Origin: Fluviirhizobium alvei
GTDB lineage: Bacteria > Pseudomonadota > Alphaproteobacteria > Rhizobiales > Rhizobiaceae
Assembly: GCF_030551875.1 (NCBI RefSeq)
Contig: NZ_JAUOZU010000013.1
Coordinates: 1 to 64,000, forward strand
Direction of reading: 5' to 3'
Length of the DNA stretch: 64,000 bases
A program made the translations under genes and the position numbers. Positions 45,644 to 55,499 of the stretch are shown here, one piece after another; the first letter of the stretch is position 1, and every line of letters begins with the position of its first letter. The notes beneath the pieces are model-generated. The model saw only the letters and a program-made list of their open reading frames with translations, was not told the origin of the DNA and did no database searches.

Positions 45644-47992
45644 ATGCTCTTCGTCGCGACCGCGATTCTCTTCTCCGCCATCGCACTGGCGCTTGTGCTC
45701 CCCGGCATCCAGCTGGCGATGCTGGGCGGCAGCCTGTTCTATCTCGCGGCCGGCATCGTTTTCGCGCTGATGGCCTATCTCGTGCTCATGCGTCGCGCCG
45801 TCACCTTGTGGATCTACGGCGCCCTGTTGCTTTGTACGCTCGCCTGGTCGCTCTGGGAGGTCGGGTTCGACTGGCCCCAGCTCGTTCCGAGGCTCGGCTT
45901 GTTTCTGCTCATGGGGCTCTGGCTTCTGCTTCCCCCCATCCGGAACGGGCTCAACTGGCCCTATCGCAATGCGATGGCGCAGCGGCGCGGTGGTCTTATA
46001 CTTTCCCTCGGGCTTCTCCTGTCGGCTGGTGCGATCGCGCAAGGGGTTGCGACCCAGCAACAGCCGGTGAGCGGAAATCTGCCGACCGTCCGGCAGTTTC
46101 TCTTCCCGGAATTGGGTGGTCGCGTTCCGGAAGGTGAATGGCATGCCTATGGCCGCACCCCATACGGCCAGCGCTATTCACCGCTCGATACGATCAATAC
46201 CGGCAATGTCGCGCGGCTGAAGGTTGCATGGACCTATCGGACGGGAGATCTGCCGCGATCGGGTGAAGAGGCAAAGACGAGTTTCCAGGCAACGCCGCTG
46301 ATGGTGGACGAGACGCTTTTTCTCTGCACCCCGCACAGCATCGCCATCGCGCTCGATGCGGAAACCGGCAAGGAAAAGTGGCGTTTCGATCCGAAGGTCG
46401 CCCGCAATCCCAATCGGCAGGAACTGACCTGCCGCGGCGTCAGCTATTTCCGTGATCCCGGTCGCTGGATCGGCGATACCTGCGCCGCACGTATCTATCT
46501 ACCGACCGCTGATGCGAGGCTCTTCGCACTCGATGCAAGGACCGGGTTGCCCTGCCCTGATTTCGGCAAACTCGGCGCCATCGATCTTGGCCAGGGCATG
46601 CTGCACAATCCGGCCGGATATTATTATTCGACCACCCCGCCGGCCGTCGCCGATGGCAAGATCATCATCGGCGGCGCGGTTGCCGACAATGAATCGATCT
46701 ACGAACAGTCCGGCGTCATCCGGGCTTTCAACGTGATTACCGGCGCGCTCGAATGGAACTGGGATGCGGGCAATCCCGAAAATACCGGGCCGATCGCTCC
46801 GGACGAATATTACACCACGAACTCACCCAACAGCTGGTCGGCCTTCTCGGTCGATGAACGGCTCGGGCTCGTCTATGTGCCGATGGGCAACCAGGTGCCG
46901 GACCAGATCGGCATGGGACGCTCCGATTATGTCGAGAAATATTCCTCCGCGATCGTCGCACTCGATCTGAAAACCGGACGCGATCGCTGGGTCCGCCAGA
47001 CAGTGCACCACGATCTCTGGGGCATGGATGTGCCGGCACAACCCGTCCTCATCGATCTGGCCCGGTTCGATGGCGGCATCGTTCCAGCGCTCGTCGCCCC
47101 GACCAAACAGGGCGACATCTTCGTCCTCGACCGCCGAACCGGTGAACCCATTCTGCCCGTCAGGGAAGTCAAGGCGCCATCCGGCGCCGTAGAGGGCGAT
47201 TTCACCGCTCCGACACAGCCTGCGTCAGCGTTGAGTTACGATCCGCCCGTCCTTTCGGAGAGTGCGATGTGGGGTCTGTCGATATTCGACCAACTCGCCT
47301 GCCGCATTGAATTCAAGCGCCTCCGCTACGACGGTCGCTTCACGCCGCCCTCGCTCCGCGGTTCGCTGATCTATCCTGGCAATCAGGGCGTCTTCAACTG
47401 GGGTTCGGTCGCCGTGGATCCGGCGCGGCAGGTCATGTTCGGCGCCGTCAACCATCTCGCCTATACTTCGCGACTGGTGCCGCGGTCGGAAATCCCGGCC
47501 CTAGCCGAAGACGCGACCGAAGCGGCAATCGGCCTCAAGCGCAATATTGGCGCGCCCTACGGCGTTGCAATGGCGCAGTTTCTTGGGCCGCTCGGCATTC
47601 CCTGTCAGGCACCGCCCTGGGGTTTCATCACCGGAGCCGATCTGCGCACTGGCAAGATCTCCTATTTGTCGCGCAATGGCACCTTCGATCTTGAGTCACC
47701 CCTTCCGGTCGATCTTGGCATTCGGGATTTTGGCGTGCAGGGATTGGGCGGTCCGATCGTCACCCGTGGCGGGCTCGCTTTTCTTGCGACAACGAAGGAT
47801 GGCTATTTCCGTGCCTTCGATCTGACCAGCGGTCGGCGTCTCTGGCAGGCGAAGCTGCCCGCGGGCGGTCAGGCGACACCGATGACCTACGCGCTGCAGG
47901 ATGGGCGCCAGTTCGTGGTCATTGCGGCAGGTGGCCATGGGGAACTTGCAACAGTGCAAGGCGATCACGTGATCGCCTACAGCCTGCCTTGA
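45644..47992 (+). CDS. gcd: Membrane-bound PQQ-dependent glucose dehydrogenase
   Basis: 782 residues. N-terminal membrane domain of about five segments (residues 1-140), followed by a periplasmic eight-bladed quinoprotein beta-propeller. Signatures: GEWHAYGRTPYGQRYSPLDTI, the W-x-x-G propeller repeats, CRGVSYF, YYTTNSPNSWSAFSVDERLGLVYVPMGNQVPDQ and VHHDLWGMDVPAQPVL. Oxidises glucose to gluconolactone in the periplasm and passes electrons to ubiquinone. ATG at 45644 gives a full-length Gcd; the frame extends 33 codons upstream. No PQQ synthesis genes are in the window. Not part of an obvious operon. Confidence 0.9.
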   Translation: MLFVATAILFSAIALALVLPGIQLAMLGGSLFYLAAGIVFALMAYLVLMRRAVTLWIYGALLLCTLAWSLWEVGFDWPQLVPRLGLFLLMGLWLLLPPIRNGLNWPYRNAMAQRRGGLILSLGLLLSAGAIAQGVATQQQPVSGNLPTVRQFLFPELGGRVPEGEWHAYGRTPYGQRYSPLDTINTGNVARLKVAWTYRTGDLPRSGEEAKTSFQATPLMVDETLFLCTPHSIAIALDAETGKEKWRFDPKVARNPNRQELTCRGVSYFRDPGRWIGDTCAARIYLPTADARLFALDARTGLPCPDFGKLGAIDLGQGMLHNPAGYYYSTTPPAVADGKIIIGGAVADNESIYEQSGVIRAFNVITGALEWNWDAGNPENTGPIAPDEYYTTNSPNSWSAFSVDERLGLVYVPMGNQVPDQIGMGRSDYVEKYSSAIVALDLKTGRDRWVRQTVHHDLWGMDVPAQPVLIDLARFDGGIVPALVAPTKQGDIFVLDRRTGEPILPVREVKAPSGAVEGDFTAPTQPASALSYDPPVLSESAMWGLSIFDQLACRIEFKRLRYDGRFTPPSLRGSLIYPGNQGVFNWGSVAVDPARQVMFGAVNHLAYTSRLVPRSEIPALAEDATEAAIGLKRNIGAPYGVAMAQFLGPLGIPCQAPPWGFITGADLRTGKISYLSRNGTFDLESPLPVDLGIRDFGVQGLGGPIVTRGGLAFLATTKDGYFRAFDLTSGRRLWQAKLPAGGQATPMTYALQDGRQFVVIAAGGHGELATVQGDHVIAYSLP

Positions 47993-48075
47993 AAAACACT
48001 AGTGCTGCGATCACCCTTGCAACCGGAAGCAGCTCGTGGCAGAAAACCAAGGTTCGCAAAGCACAGGAGGCGACC

Positions 48076-48317
48076 ATGACCAAGCGTATCGAAACCCTCC
48101 ACGACGTGAGCTTTTGAGGTCACGTCCAAAAGACGTAAATCTTATCCATCTGAAACGCATGTGAAAACCGGAATCCGCGAGGTTCACGGCGGCGTCGAGC
48201 TTGTCGAAAAACTTGGCCGCAACGATCCATGCCCCTGCGGTTCATGGAGGCGGTTTCAAAAACTGCTGCATGAAATCCGGGCGGCATGACGGCTCGCTTC
48301 GCGATCATTATTTTTAG
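48076..48317 (+). pseudogene. Degraded SEC-C (zinc-binding) motif gene
   Basis: A strong ribosome binding site (AGGAGG, 48065-48070) precedes ATG 48076, which reads [13 protein letters not shown] and then TGA. The protein resumes in two further frames: [19 protein letters not shown] and [14 protein letters not shown] in frame 2, then [20 protein letters not shown] (in short pieces) with TAG at 48315-48317 in frame 3. Joined, it gives an about 80-residue protein with the SEC-C pattern CPCGSGxxFKxCC. One stop and two frameshifts make it a pseudogene, unless the assembly is at fault. Confidence 0.75.
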
Positions 48318-48389
48318 AGAACGGTGATCCAGCAAAAGCCGGCTCGGCCTCTTTGCCGACCGGCATCCTTCTCCAATTCGGATCAATTG

Positions 48390-48851
48390 ATGGATAACAC
48401 ACTTTTCGAAGCGCAACGCCTGCGCCTGCGCGGAATGGAACTCACCCTCATCTGGCTGGGATACAGCTCTGCCTGCTTCCTGGAATTCGGGAACCTCCGG
48501 ACCAGATTTCATCGCAATGGCCGACCTTTCAGATTTCCGACAGGGGACATGAGCGTCTTCCTGTCTTGGAGTTGGCGAATAGAACATGGCAACAGGATCG
48601 TGGTGGGTAGCTGGAGCGATGATGATGACTGGCAGCCGGCTTTCGATCAGGTTACCGGCTCCCGTGTCTTGGACATCTCTCATTTCGGGCGCCTGCCGGA
48701 AATCGTGATCGAATTTTCGAACGGCTTCCGCATCCTGTCCTTCATGACCGTAGAGGAAGGGCCGGATTGGAACATCAGCAGCCTCGGACCGAATGGCGAG
48801 AAGAGCCGCTATCTCTGCTGGAAAGACGGCGCTTTCAGCGAAGTGTGCTGA
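48390..48851 (+). CDS. Orphan hypothetical protein
   Basis: 153 residues from the ATG at 48390 (longer frame starts 48324; neither start has a clear ribosome binding site). Soluble, no signal peptide, rich in Trp, Phe and acidic residues: LRLRGMELTLIWLGYSSACF, MSVFLSWSWRIEHGNRIVVGSWSDDDDW, and FSNGFRILSFMTVEEGPDWNIS. The alternating beta-rich pattern resembles small cytosolic immunity-type or DUF6188-like proteins, but I do not recognise a family with confidence. It lies just behind the SEC-C pseudogene on the same strand. Confidence 0.6.
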   Translation: MDNTLFEAQRLRLRGMELTLIWLGYSSACFLEFGNLRTRFHRNGRPFRFPTGDMSVFLSWSWRIEHGNRIVVGSWSDDDDWQPAFDQVTGSRVLDISHFGRLPEIVIEFSNGFRILSFMTVEEGPDWNISSLGPNGEKSRYLCWKDGAFSEVC

Positions 48852-48902
48852 CCGTTTGACCAACGCTTGCAAGAGAGGGGAAAGCCATGGCATCAGGAGA
48901 CC

Positions 48903-49811
48903 ATGGCTTTCACACTTCGTCAGTTGCAATATTTCATCGCGGTCGCCGAACAGGGAACGGTCAGCGGCGCCGCACATATGCTGTCGATCTCCCAATCCTC
49001 GATCACCGAAGCGATCAAGGAGCTTGAAGGCGATCTCGGCGTCAGCCTGTTCGATCGCCATCCGCGCGGCCTGACCATTACCCATAACGGCCATAATTTT
49101 CTCAGGCATGCGACGAAAATCCTCGCCTCGGTTTCGGATGCGCGGCACGCCTTCAGCGAAACCAAGGAGGAAATGGCGGGCTCGCTCAATCTCGGCGTGA
49201 CCTCGCTCGTGGCCGGCTATGTACTGTCGGATCTTCTTGCCCGCTACCGCCGCGCCCTGCCCGGCGTCGATGTGACCGCCATCGAGGACAACGGCTCCTA
49301 TCTCGAACATCTTCTGATCGGCGGCGAGCTCGACATCGCGGTGATGACGATCTCCAATCTCCGTGACCGTATGGCGCTGCAGGCGGAGATCATCGAAACC
49401 TCGCCCTACAGGCTTTGGCTTCCCATGGGCCATCCGCTCGGGGCCGCCGATATCATCTCGATCAAGGACATCACCCAGGAACCGCTCATCATGCTGACGG
49501 TCGACGAGATCGAGGAAAACACCGGCAAGCTCCTCTCCGCCCTCGGCGCCAAACCGCATGTGGCTTTCCGCACCCGTTCAGTCGAAGCCGTGCGCAGTCT
49601 GGTCGCCACCGGCGCCGGCATCGCGCTTCTGCCCGATCTCGTCTATCGTCCCTGGTCGCTGGAAGGCGACAGAATCGAAAGCCGCGATGTCTCCGGCTCG
49701 CTCCCGGTCGTTCAGGTCGGCCTAGTGTGGCGCCGCGGATCGAAACTGCCAGTCGCGGCCAAGGAGTTTCTCCGCATCGCCGAAACAGCCCGTGGCGTTC
49801 GGGATCGCTGA
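48903..49811 (+). CDS. LysR-family transcriptional regulator
   Basis: 302 residues. N-terminal helix-turn-helix (FTLRQLQYFIAVAEQGTVSGAAHMLSISQSSITEAIKELE, given in parts; about 1-60) and a periplasmic-binding-like effector domain (about 90-290, SLNLGVTSLVAGYVLSDLL). It sits directly upstream of the polyamine-type transport operon in the same direction, 105 bp ahead of the binding-protein gene, so it is the probable regulator of that operon. ATG at 48903, GGAG just upstream. The inducer is unknown. Confidence 0.88.
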   Translation: MAFTLRQLQYFIAVAEQGTVSGAAHMLSISQSSITEAIKELEGDLGVSLFDRHPRGLTITHNGHNFLRHATKILASVSDARHAFSETKEEMAGSLNLGVTSLVAGYVLSDLLARYRRALPGVDVTAIEDNGSYLEHLLIGGELDIAVMTISNLRDRMALQAEIIETSPYRLWLPMGHPLGAADIISIKDITQEPLIMLTVDEIEENTGKLLSALGAKPHVAFRTRSVEAVRSLVATGAGIALLPDLVYRPWSLEGDRIESRDVSGSLPVVQVGLVWRRGSKLPVAAKEFLRIAETARGVRDR

Positions 49812-49916
49812 TCCGATATCGGAAAAACCGAAAGCGCGTTTCTGAATAAAGAAATTGCGAATACGCCGAAATTTTGGCTTCATGTCGGAGGGAACAATCC
49901 AACAGGGAGACGAGTG

Positions 49917-51074
49917 ATGAAGGCCTTACTGAAATCCACCACTGCTCTACTTATGGCTGGCGCCTTTGCCGGCAATGCTGTTTCCGCCGAAATGCTCAAG
50001 GAAATCGGACCGGGTGAAGGCGAAGTTTCGATCGTCGCCTGGGCCGGCTATATCGAGCGCGGCGAAACCGACAAGAACTACGACTGGGTTACCGAATTCG
50101 AAAAGTCGACCGGCTGCAAGGTCTCGGTGAAGACCGCGGCCACGTCGGACGAAATGGTAACGCTGATGAACCAGGGCGGCTTCGACCTCGTCACTGCCTC
50201 GGGCGACGCCTCGCTGCGCCTCATCGCCGGCGGCAAGGTCCAGCCGATCAACACCGATCTTATCAAGAGCTGGTCGGCGGTCGATGATCGTCTGAAGGAC
50301 GCTCCCTGGCACACAGTCGATGGCAAGCATTATGGCACGCCATACCAGTGGGGCCCGAACGTACTGATGTACAATACCAAGGTCTTCGGCGACAAGGCTC
50401 CGGACAGCTGGTCGGTCGTGTTCGAAGAACAGAACCTGCCCGATGGCAAGACCAACAAGGGCCGCGTTCAGGCCTTCGACGGTCCGATCTACATCGCCGA
50501 CGGCGCGCTCTATCTGAAGTCCAAGAAGCCGGAACTAGGCATCAAGGACCCCTATGAGCTGAATGAAGACCAGTATGCCGCCGTTCTCGAACTGCTCAAG
50601 GGCCAGCGTTCGCTCGTCGGCCGTTACTGGCACGATGCCATGGTGCAGATCGACGACTTCAAGAACGAAGGCGTTGTTGCTTCGAGCTCCTGGCCGTTCC
50701 AGGTAAACCTGCTCGAAGCCGACAAGCAGCCGGTCGCCTCCGTCTTCCCGAAGGAAGGCGCGACAGGTTGGGCCGACACGACCATGCTGCATGCCGAAGC
50801 CGCTCATCCGAATTGCGCCTATATGTGGATGGAACATTCGCTCTCGCCCAAGGTGCAGGGTGATCTCGCCGCCTGGTTCGGTTCGGTTCCTTCCGTCCCG
50901 GCTGCCTGCAAGGGCAATGCGCTCCTGACCGACGAAGGCTGCGCCCACAACGGCTTCGAGAACTTCGACAAGATCAGCTTCTGGAAGACGCCGACTGCCA
51001 AATGCAGCCAGGGCACTTGCGTTCCCTATAACCGCTGGGTTTCCGACTATATCGCCGTCATGGGCGGACAGTAA
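49917..51074 (+). CDS. ydcS: ABC transporter substrate-binding protein, spermidine/putrescine type (YdcS-like)
   Basis: 385 residues with a signal peptide (MKALLKSTTALLMAGAFAGNA, cut near VSA). Belongs to the polyamine-type solute-binding proteins: VSIVAWAGYIERGETDKNYDWV, KVSVKTAATSDEMVTLM, YGTPYQWGPNVLMYN, and six Cys in the C-terminal part (CAYMW, ACKG, GCAHN, KCSQGTC) which may form disulfides. Followed by ydcT, ydcU, ydcV and patD homologues, matching E. coli ydcSTUV-patD. ATG 49917 has GGAGA 7 bases upstream. Actual ligand (putrescine or other amine) unproven. Confidence 0.85.
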   Translation: MKALLKSTTALLMAGAFAGNAVSAEMLKEIGPGEGEVSIVAWAGYIERGETDKNYDWVTEFEKSTGCKVSVKTAATSDEMVTLMNQGGFDLVTASGDASLRLIAGGKVQPINTDLIKSWSAVDDRLKDAPWHTVDGKHYGTPYQWGPNVLMYNTKVFGDKAPDSWSVVFEEQNLPDGKTNKGRVQAFDGPIYIADGALYLKSKKPELGIKDPYELNEDQYAAVLELLKGQRSLVGRYWHDAMVQIDDFKNEGVVASSSWPFQVNLLEADKQPVASVFPKEGATGWADTTMLHAEAAHPNCAYMWMEHSLSPKVQGDLAAWFGSVPSVPAACKGNALLTDEGCAHNGFENFDKISFWKTPTAKCSQGTCVPYNRWVSDYIAVMGGQ

Positions 51075-51083
51075 GCATGATGA

Positions 51084-51109
51084 TCGGGGGCTGGCTTGCC
51101 GGCCCCCGA
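51084..51109 (+). other. Stem-loop between ydcS and ydcT
   Basis: TCGGGGGC (51084-51091) pairs with GCCCCCGA (51102-51109), and the inner bases extend the stem. No T-run follows. Such hairpins after a binding-protein gene usually protect its mRNA and raise its level relative to the transporter genes. Confidence 0.6.
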
Positions 51110-51230
51110 CCTTCCCCCGCGAACACAAGTTCCCGGGAATGACGACCGCAGGTGAAACCGGAATGGATCCCGCCATGCGCGAACGTCTCGACAACGACAG
51201 AACCAAATTGCTGATATGTGGGGTATGAGG

Positions 51231-52228
<998 letters not shown>

Positions 52229-52232
<4 letters not shown>

Positions 52233-53173
52233 CGACGCTGGCTCAACCCTCACCCAATCGAGACGGCGTGCTCTCGCGCCTGTCGGCGCTGTTCTGGCGG
52301 CGTCCGAAATTTCTGCTCGCACTCATGCTGCTGCCGCCGGTTCTCTGGCTGGGCATCATCTATATCGGGTCGCTTTTTGCCCTTCTGGCGCAGAGCTTCT
52401 TCTCGCTCGATGATTTCACCGGCCAGGTGAGATATGAACTGACGCTTTCGACCTACCGCGAATTGTTCCGGCCATCGAATTTCGACATCATTATCAGAAC
52501 GGTGACGATGGCGGCGCTGGTGACGGTGGCGTCTGCCATCGTTGCCTTTCCGATCGCCTATTATGCGGCCCGCTATGCTCGCGGCAAATGGAAGGCACTC
52601 TTCTATCTTGGCGCCATGTTGCCGCTCTGGTCATCCTATCTGGTCAAGATCTATGCCTGGAAGATGATCCTCGCCAAGGAAGGCATCATTTCCTGGCTGT
52701 TTGAGAAACTGTCGCTGTCCTGGCTGCTCGATGCCTATCTCGCCCTGCCGATCGTTGGCGGCAATTCGCTATCGATCAGTTACACCGGCACCTTTCTCGT
52801 CTTCGTCTATGTCTGGCTGCCCTACATGATCCTGCCGGTTCAGGCCGCACTTGAACGGGTGCCCTCCAACCTCATCGAAGCCTCCTATGATCTCGGCGGT
52901 TCGCCGGGGCAAACCTTCCGCCATGTTCTCTTGCCGCTGGCCCTGCCAGGCATCGTCGCCGGCTCGATCTTCACCTTCTCGCTGACGCTTGGCGACTACA
53001 TTATTCCGGGCATCATCGGCTCGTCGCGGCTTTTCATCGGCCAGGCCGTCTATACCCAGCAGGGTACCGCCGGCAACATTCCGCTCGCCGCCGCTTTCTC
53101 GATCGTCCCGATCGTCATCATGGCCTTCTATCTCTGGGCGGCCAAGAAAAAGGGAGCTTTCGATGCGCTCTGA
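52229..53173 (+). CDS. ydcU: Polyamine-type ABC transporter permease (YdcU-like)
   Basis: 314 residues with six predicted membrane segments (for example [77 protein letters not shown]). The permease loop [25 protein letters not shown] is the EAA motif that contacts the ATPase. PotB-type. ATGA overlap with ydcT and an 11-bp overlap with ydcV show tight coupling. Confidence 0.92.
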
Positions 53174-53978
53174 TCGTCTTCACGAAGCCCCTCTCGGCCT
53201 GAAGATCGCCGCCGGTCTCGGCCTTCTGTTCCTGCAACTACCGATCCTGCTCATCTTCGTCTATGCCTTCACGATCGAGGAAAAGAGCTTCAAGTGGCCG
53301 CCGCCCGGCTTCACCCTGCAATGGTTCGGTCGAGCCTGGGCGCGCCCGGATGTCTGGGAGGCTCTTTCGCTGTCGGTCCAGGTCGCGGCGATCGCAACGG
53401 CCGTAGCACTCGTGCTCGGCACGCTGGCCGCTGCGGCCGTGGCCCGGTCGAACTTCTTCGGCCGGGAATCGATCTCGCTGCTGCTGGTCCTGCCTATCGC
53501 CCTGCCCGGCATCGTCACCGGCATCGCATTGCGCTCGGCGTTCGGCATCATGGAGATCCCCTTCTCCTTCTGGACCATCGTGCTCGGTCATGCCACCTTC
53601 TGTGTCGTTGTCGTCTACAACAATGCGGTGGCGCGGTTCCGCCGCCTGTCCGGATCGCTGATCGAGGCTTCCTATGATCTCGGCGCCGACGGCTTCCAGA
53701 CATTCCGTTACGTCATCCTGCCGAATATCGGCACCGCCCTGCTCGCCGGTGGCATGCTGGCCTTTGCCCTTTCGTTCGACGAAGTGATCGTGACGACCTT
53801 CACTGCCGGCCAGCAGACGACCCTGCCGATCTGGATGCTCGAAGAACTCATCCGGCCGCGCGAACGGCCGGTCACCAACGTCGTCGCCATGCTTGTGGTC
53901 GTGGTGACATTCCTGCCCATTCTGGGCGCCTATTATCTGACACGGGACGGCGCGGAGACAGCCGGATCCGGCAAGTAA
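53163..53978 (+). CDS. ydcV: Polyamine-type ABC transporter permease (YdcV-like)
   Basis: 271 residues from the ATG at 53163; the open frame extends back into ydcU but the family N-terminus starts here. About six membrane segments ([58 protein letters not shown], and others) and the EAA motif [23 protein letters not shown]. PotC-type partner of ydcU. It ends 16 bp before patD. Confidence 0.92.
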   Translation: MRSDRLHEAPLGLKIAAGLGLLFLQLPILLIFVYAFTIEEKSFKWPPPGFTLQWFGRAWARPDVWEALSLSVQVAAIATAVALVLGTLAAAAVARSNFFGRESISLLLVLPIALPGIVTGIALRSAFGIMEIPFSFWTIVLGHATFCVVVVYNNAVARFRRLSGSLIEASYDLGADGFQTFRYVILPNIGTALLAGGMLAFALSFDEVIVTTFTAGQQTTLPIWMLEELIRPRERPVTNVVAMLVVVVTFLPILGAYYLTRDGAETAGSGK

Positions 53979-53994
53979 GCGAGGAGAAGTGCAC

Positions 53995-55419
53995 ATGGAT
54001 ACCGAAATGCTCATCGGCTCGAAATTCGTGGCCGGCACCGAACAGGAAGAACTGGTTCTCAATCCCAAGACCGGTGATGTCGTCGCCAAGATACCGGAAG
54101 CCTCGACCGCACAGATCGATGCGGCTGTGGACGCGGCCGAAGCCGCCTTCTCCTCCTGGGCTGCCACGACGCCCGCCCAGCGTTCGGCCTATCTCCTCAA
54201 GATTGCCGATGCGATCGAGGCCGATGCGGTTGGCTTCGCCACGCTCGAAGCGCTCAATTGCGGCAAGCCGATCAATGCGGCCCTTAACGACGAGATTCCG
54301 GCCATTGCCGATTGCTTCCGTTTCTTTGCCGGTGCGATCCGCAACCAGCATGGTCCGGTTGCTGGCGAATATCTGCCCGGCTTTACCTCGATGATCCGCC
54401 GTGATCCGGTCGGCATCATCGGTTCGATCGCGCCGTGGAACTACCCGCTGATGATGGCGGCCTGGAAACTGGCGCCGGCGCTTGCCGGTGGCAACACCGT
54501 CGTGATCAAGCCATCCGAACAGACGCCGTTGACGACCCTGAAGCTCGCCAAGGTTCTGGCCGATGTGCTTCCGGAAGGCGTCGTCAACATCGTTCTCGGC
54601 CGTGGCGAAACGACCGGCAACTATCTGATCAACCATCCGAAGATCAACATGGTTTCGATCACGGGCGACATCGCCACCGGCAAGAAGGTGCTGACGGCCG
54701 CCTCCAAGACGGTAAAGCGCACCCATCTCGAACTCGGCGGCAAGGCTCCGGTCATCATCTATGACGATGCCGATCTCGAAGCCGTTGTCGGCGCCATCCG
54801 CACCTTCGGCTACTACAATGCCGGACAGGATTGCACCGCAGCCTGCCGCGTTTACGCGCATGAGAAGATCTACGACCGTTTCGTCGCCGATTTCTCGGCC
54901 GCCGTTTCGACGATCCGCTACAATCAGGCCGATGACACCGAAAATGAAATCGGGCCCTGCATTTCCAGGCGCCAGCGCGACCGCGTCGCTTCCTTCGTCG
55001 AACGCGCAGCCGAGCTTGGCCACATGGAAATCACCGCCGGTGGCAAGCTCGGTTCGGAAAAGGGCTTCTTCTATCAGCCGACCGTTGTCGCGGGCGCCCG
55101 CCAGGATGACGAAATCGTCCGCCGCGAGGTTTTTGGCCCGGTCGTTTCGGTCACCCGCTTCGGCGCCGATGATGACGTGATCTCCTGGGCCAATGACAGT
55201 GACTACGGCCTCGCCTCGTCGGTCTGGACCAAGGATGTCTCGCGCGCATTGCAGGCCACTGCACGGCTTCAATATGGCTGCACCTGGGTGAACACCCATT
55301 TCATGCTGACCAATGAAATGCCGCATGGCGGTCTCAAACAGTCCGGTTACGGCAAGGATATGTCGATGTATGCGCTGGAGGACTATACCGTGGTCCGCCA
55401 TGTCATGATTGCCCATTAA
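53995..55419 (+). CDS. patD: Gamma-aminobutyraldehyde dehydrogenase
   Basis: 474 residues, NAD-dependent aldehyde dehydrogenase. Catalytic Glu in [12 protein letters not shown] and nucleophile Cys in [11 protein letters not shown]; the GQDCTAACR wording is typical of YdcW/Pat[21 protein letters not shown] and [13 protein letters not shown] are the family cofactor motifs. It oxidises 4-aminobutanal, formed from putrescine, to GABA. Behind the ydcSTUV genes, its location argues that the operon imports and degrades putrescine-like diamines. ATG 53995 has AGGAGA upstream; a GTG two codons before is less likely. Confidence 0.9.
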   Translation: MDTEMLIGSKFVAGTEQEELVLNPKTGDVVAKIPEASTAQIDAAVDAAEAAFSSWAATTPAQRSAYLLKIADAIEADAVGFATLEALNCGKPINAALNDEIPAIADCFRFFAGAIRNQHGPVAGEYLPGFTSMIRRDPVGIIGSIAPWNYPLMMAAWKLAPALAGGNTVVIKPSEQTPLTTLKLAKVLADVLPEGVVNIVLGRGETTGNYLINHPKINMVSITGDIATGKKVLTAASKTVKRTHLELGGKAPVIIYDDADLEAVVGAIRTFGYYNAGQDCTAACRVYAHEKIYDRFVADFSAAVSTIRYNQADDTENEIGPCISRRQRDRVASFVERAAELGHMEITAGGKLGSEKGFFYQPTVVAGARQDDEIVRREVFGPVVSVTRFGADDDVISWANDSDYGLASSVWTKDVSRALQATARLQYGCTWVNTHFMLTNEMPHGGLKQSGYGKDMSMYALEDYTVVRHVMIAH

Positions 55420-55437
55420 GGCGATCACTCATCCACG

Positions 55438-55472
55438 AAAAGGCCCGCGGAACCTGGTCCCGCGGGCCTTTT
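55438..55472. terminator. Bidirectional terminator between patD and the efflux gene
   Basis: AAAAGGCCCGCGG (55438-55450) and CCGCGGGCCTTTT (55460-55472) pair perfectly over 13 bp with a 9-nt loop, providing T-runs on both strands for the convergent genes. Confidence 0.92.
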
Positions 55473-55499
55473 GCTATCAAGAGACAGTGAAAGCGCCTG

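Noticed and set aside
48120-49559. 479-codon minus-strand frame through the SEC-C remnant, the orphan and the LysR gene
   Set aside because: It runs antisense to a certain LysR gene and has no recognisable motif.
51110-51215. Possible second intergenic repeat between ydcS and ydcT (sequence around CCCGGGAATGACG)
   Set aside because: Only a short fragment resembles known palindromic repeats, and no inverted partner arm could be paired.
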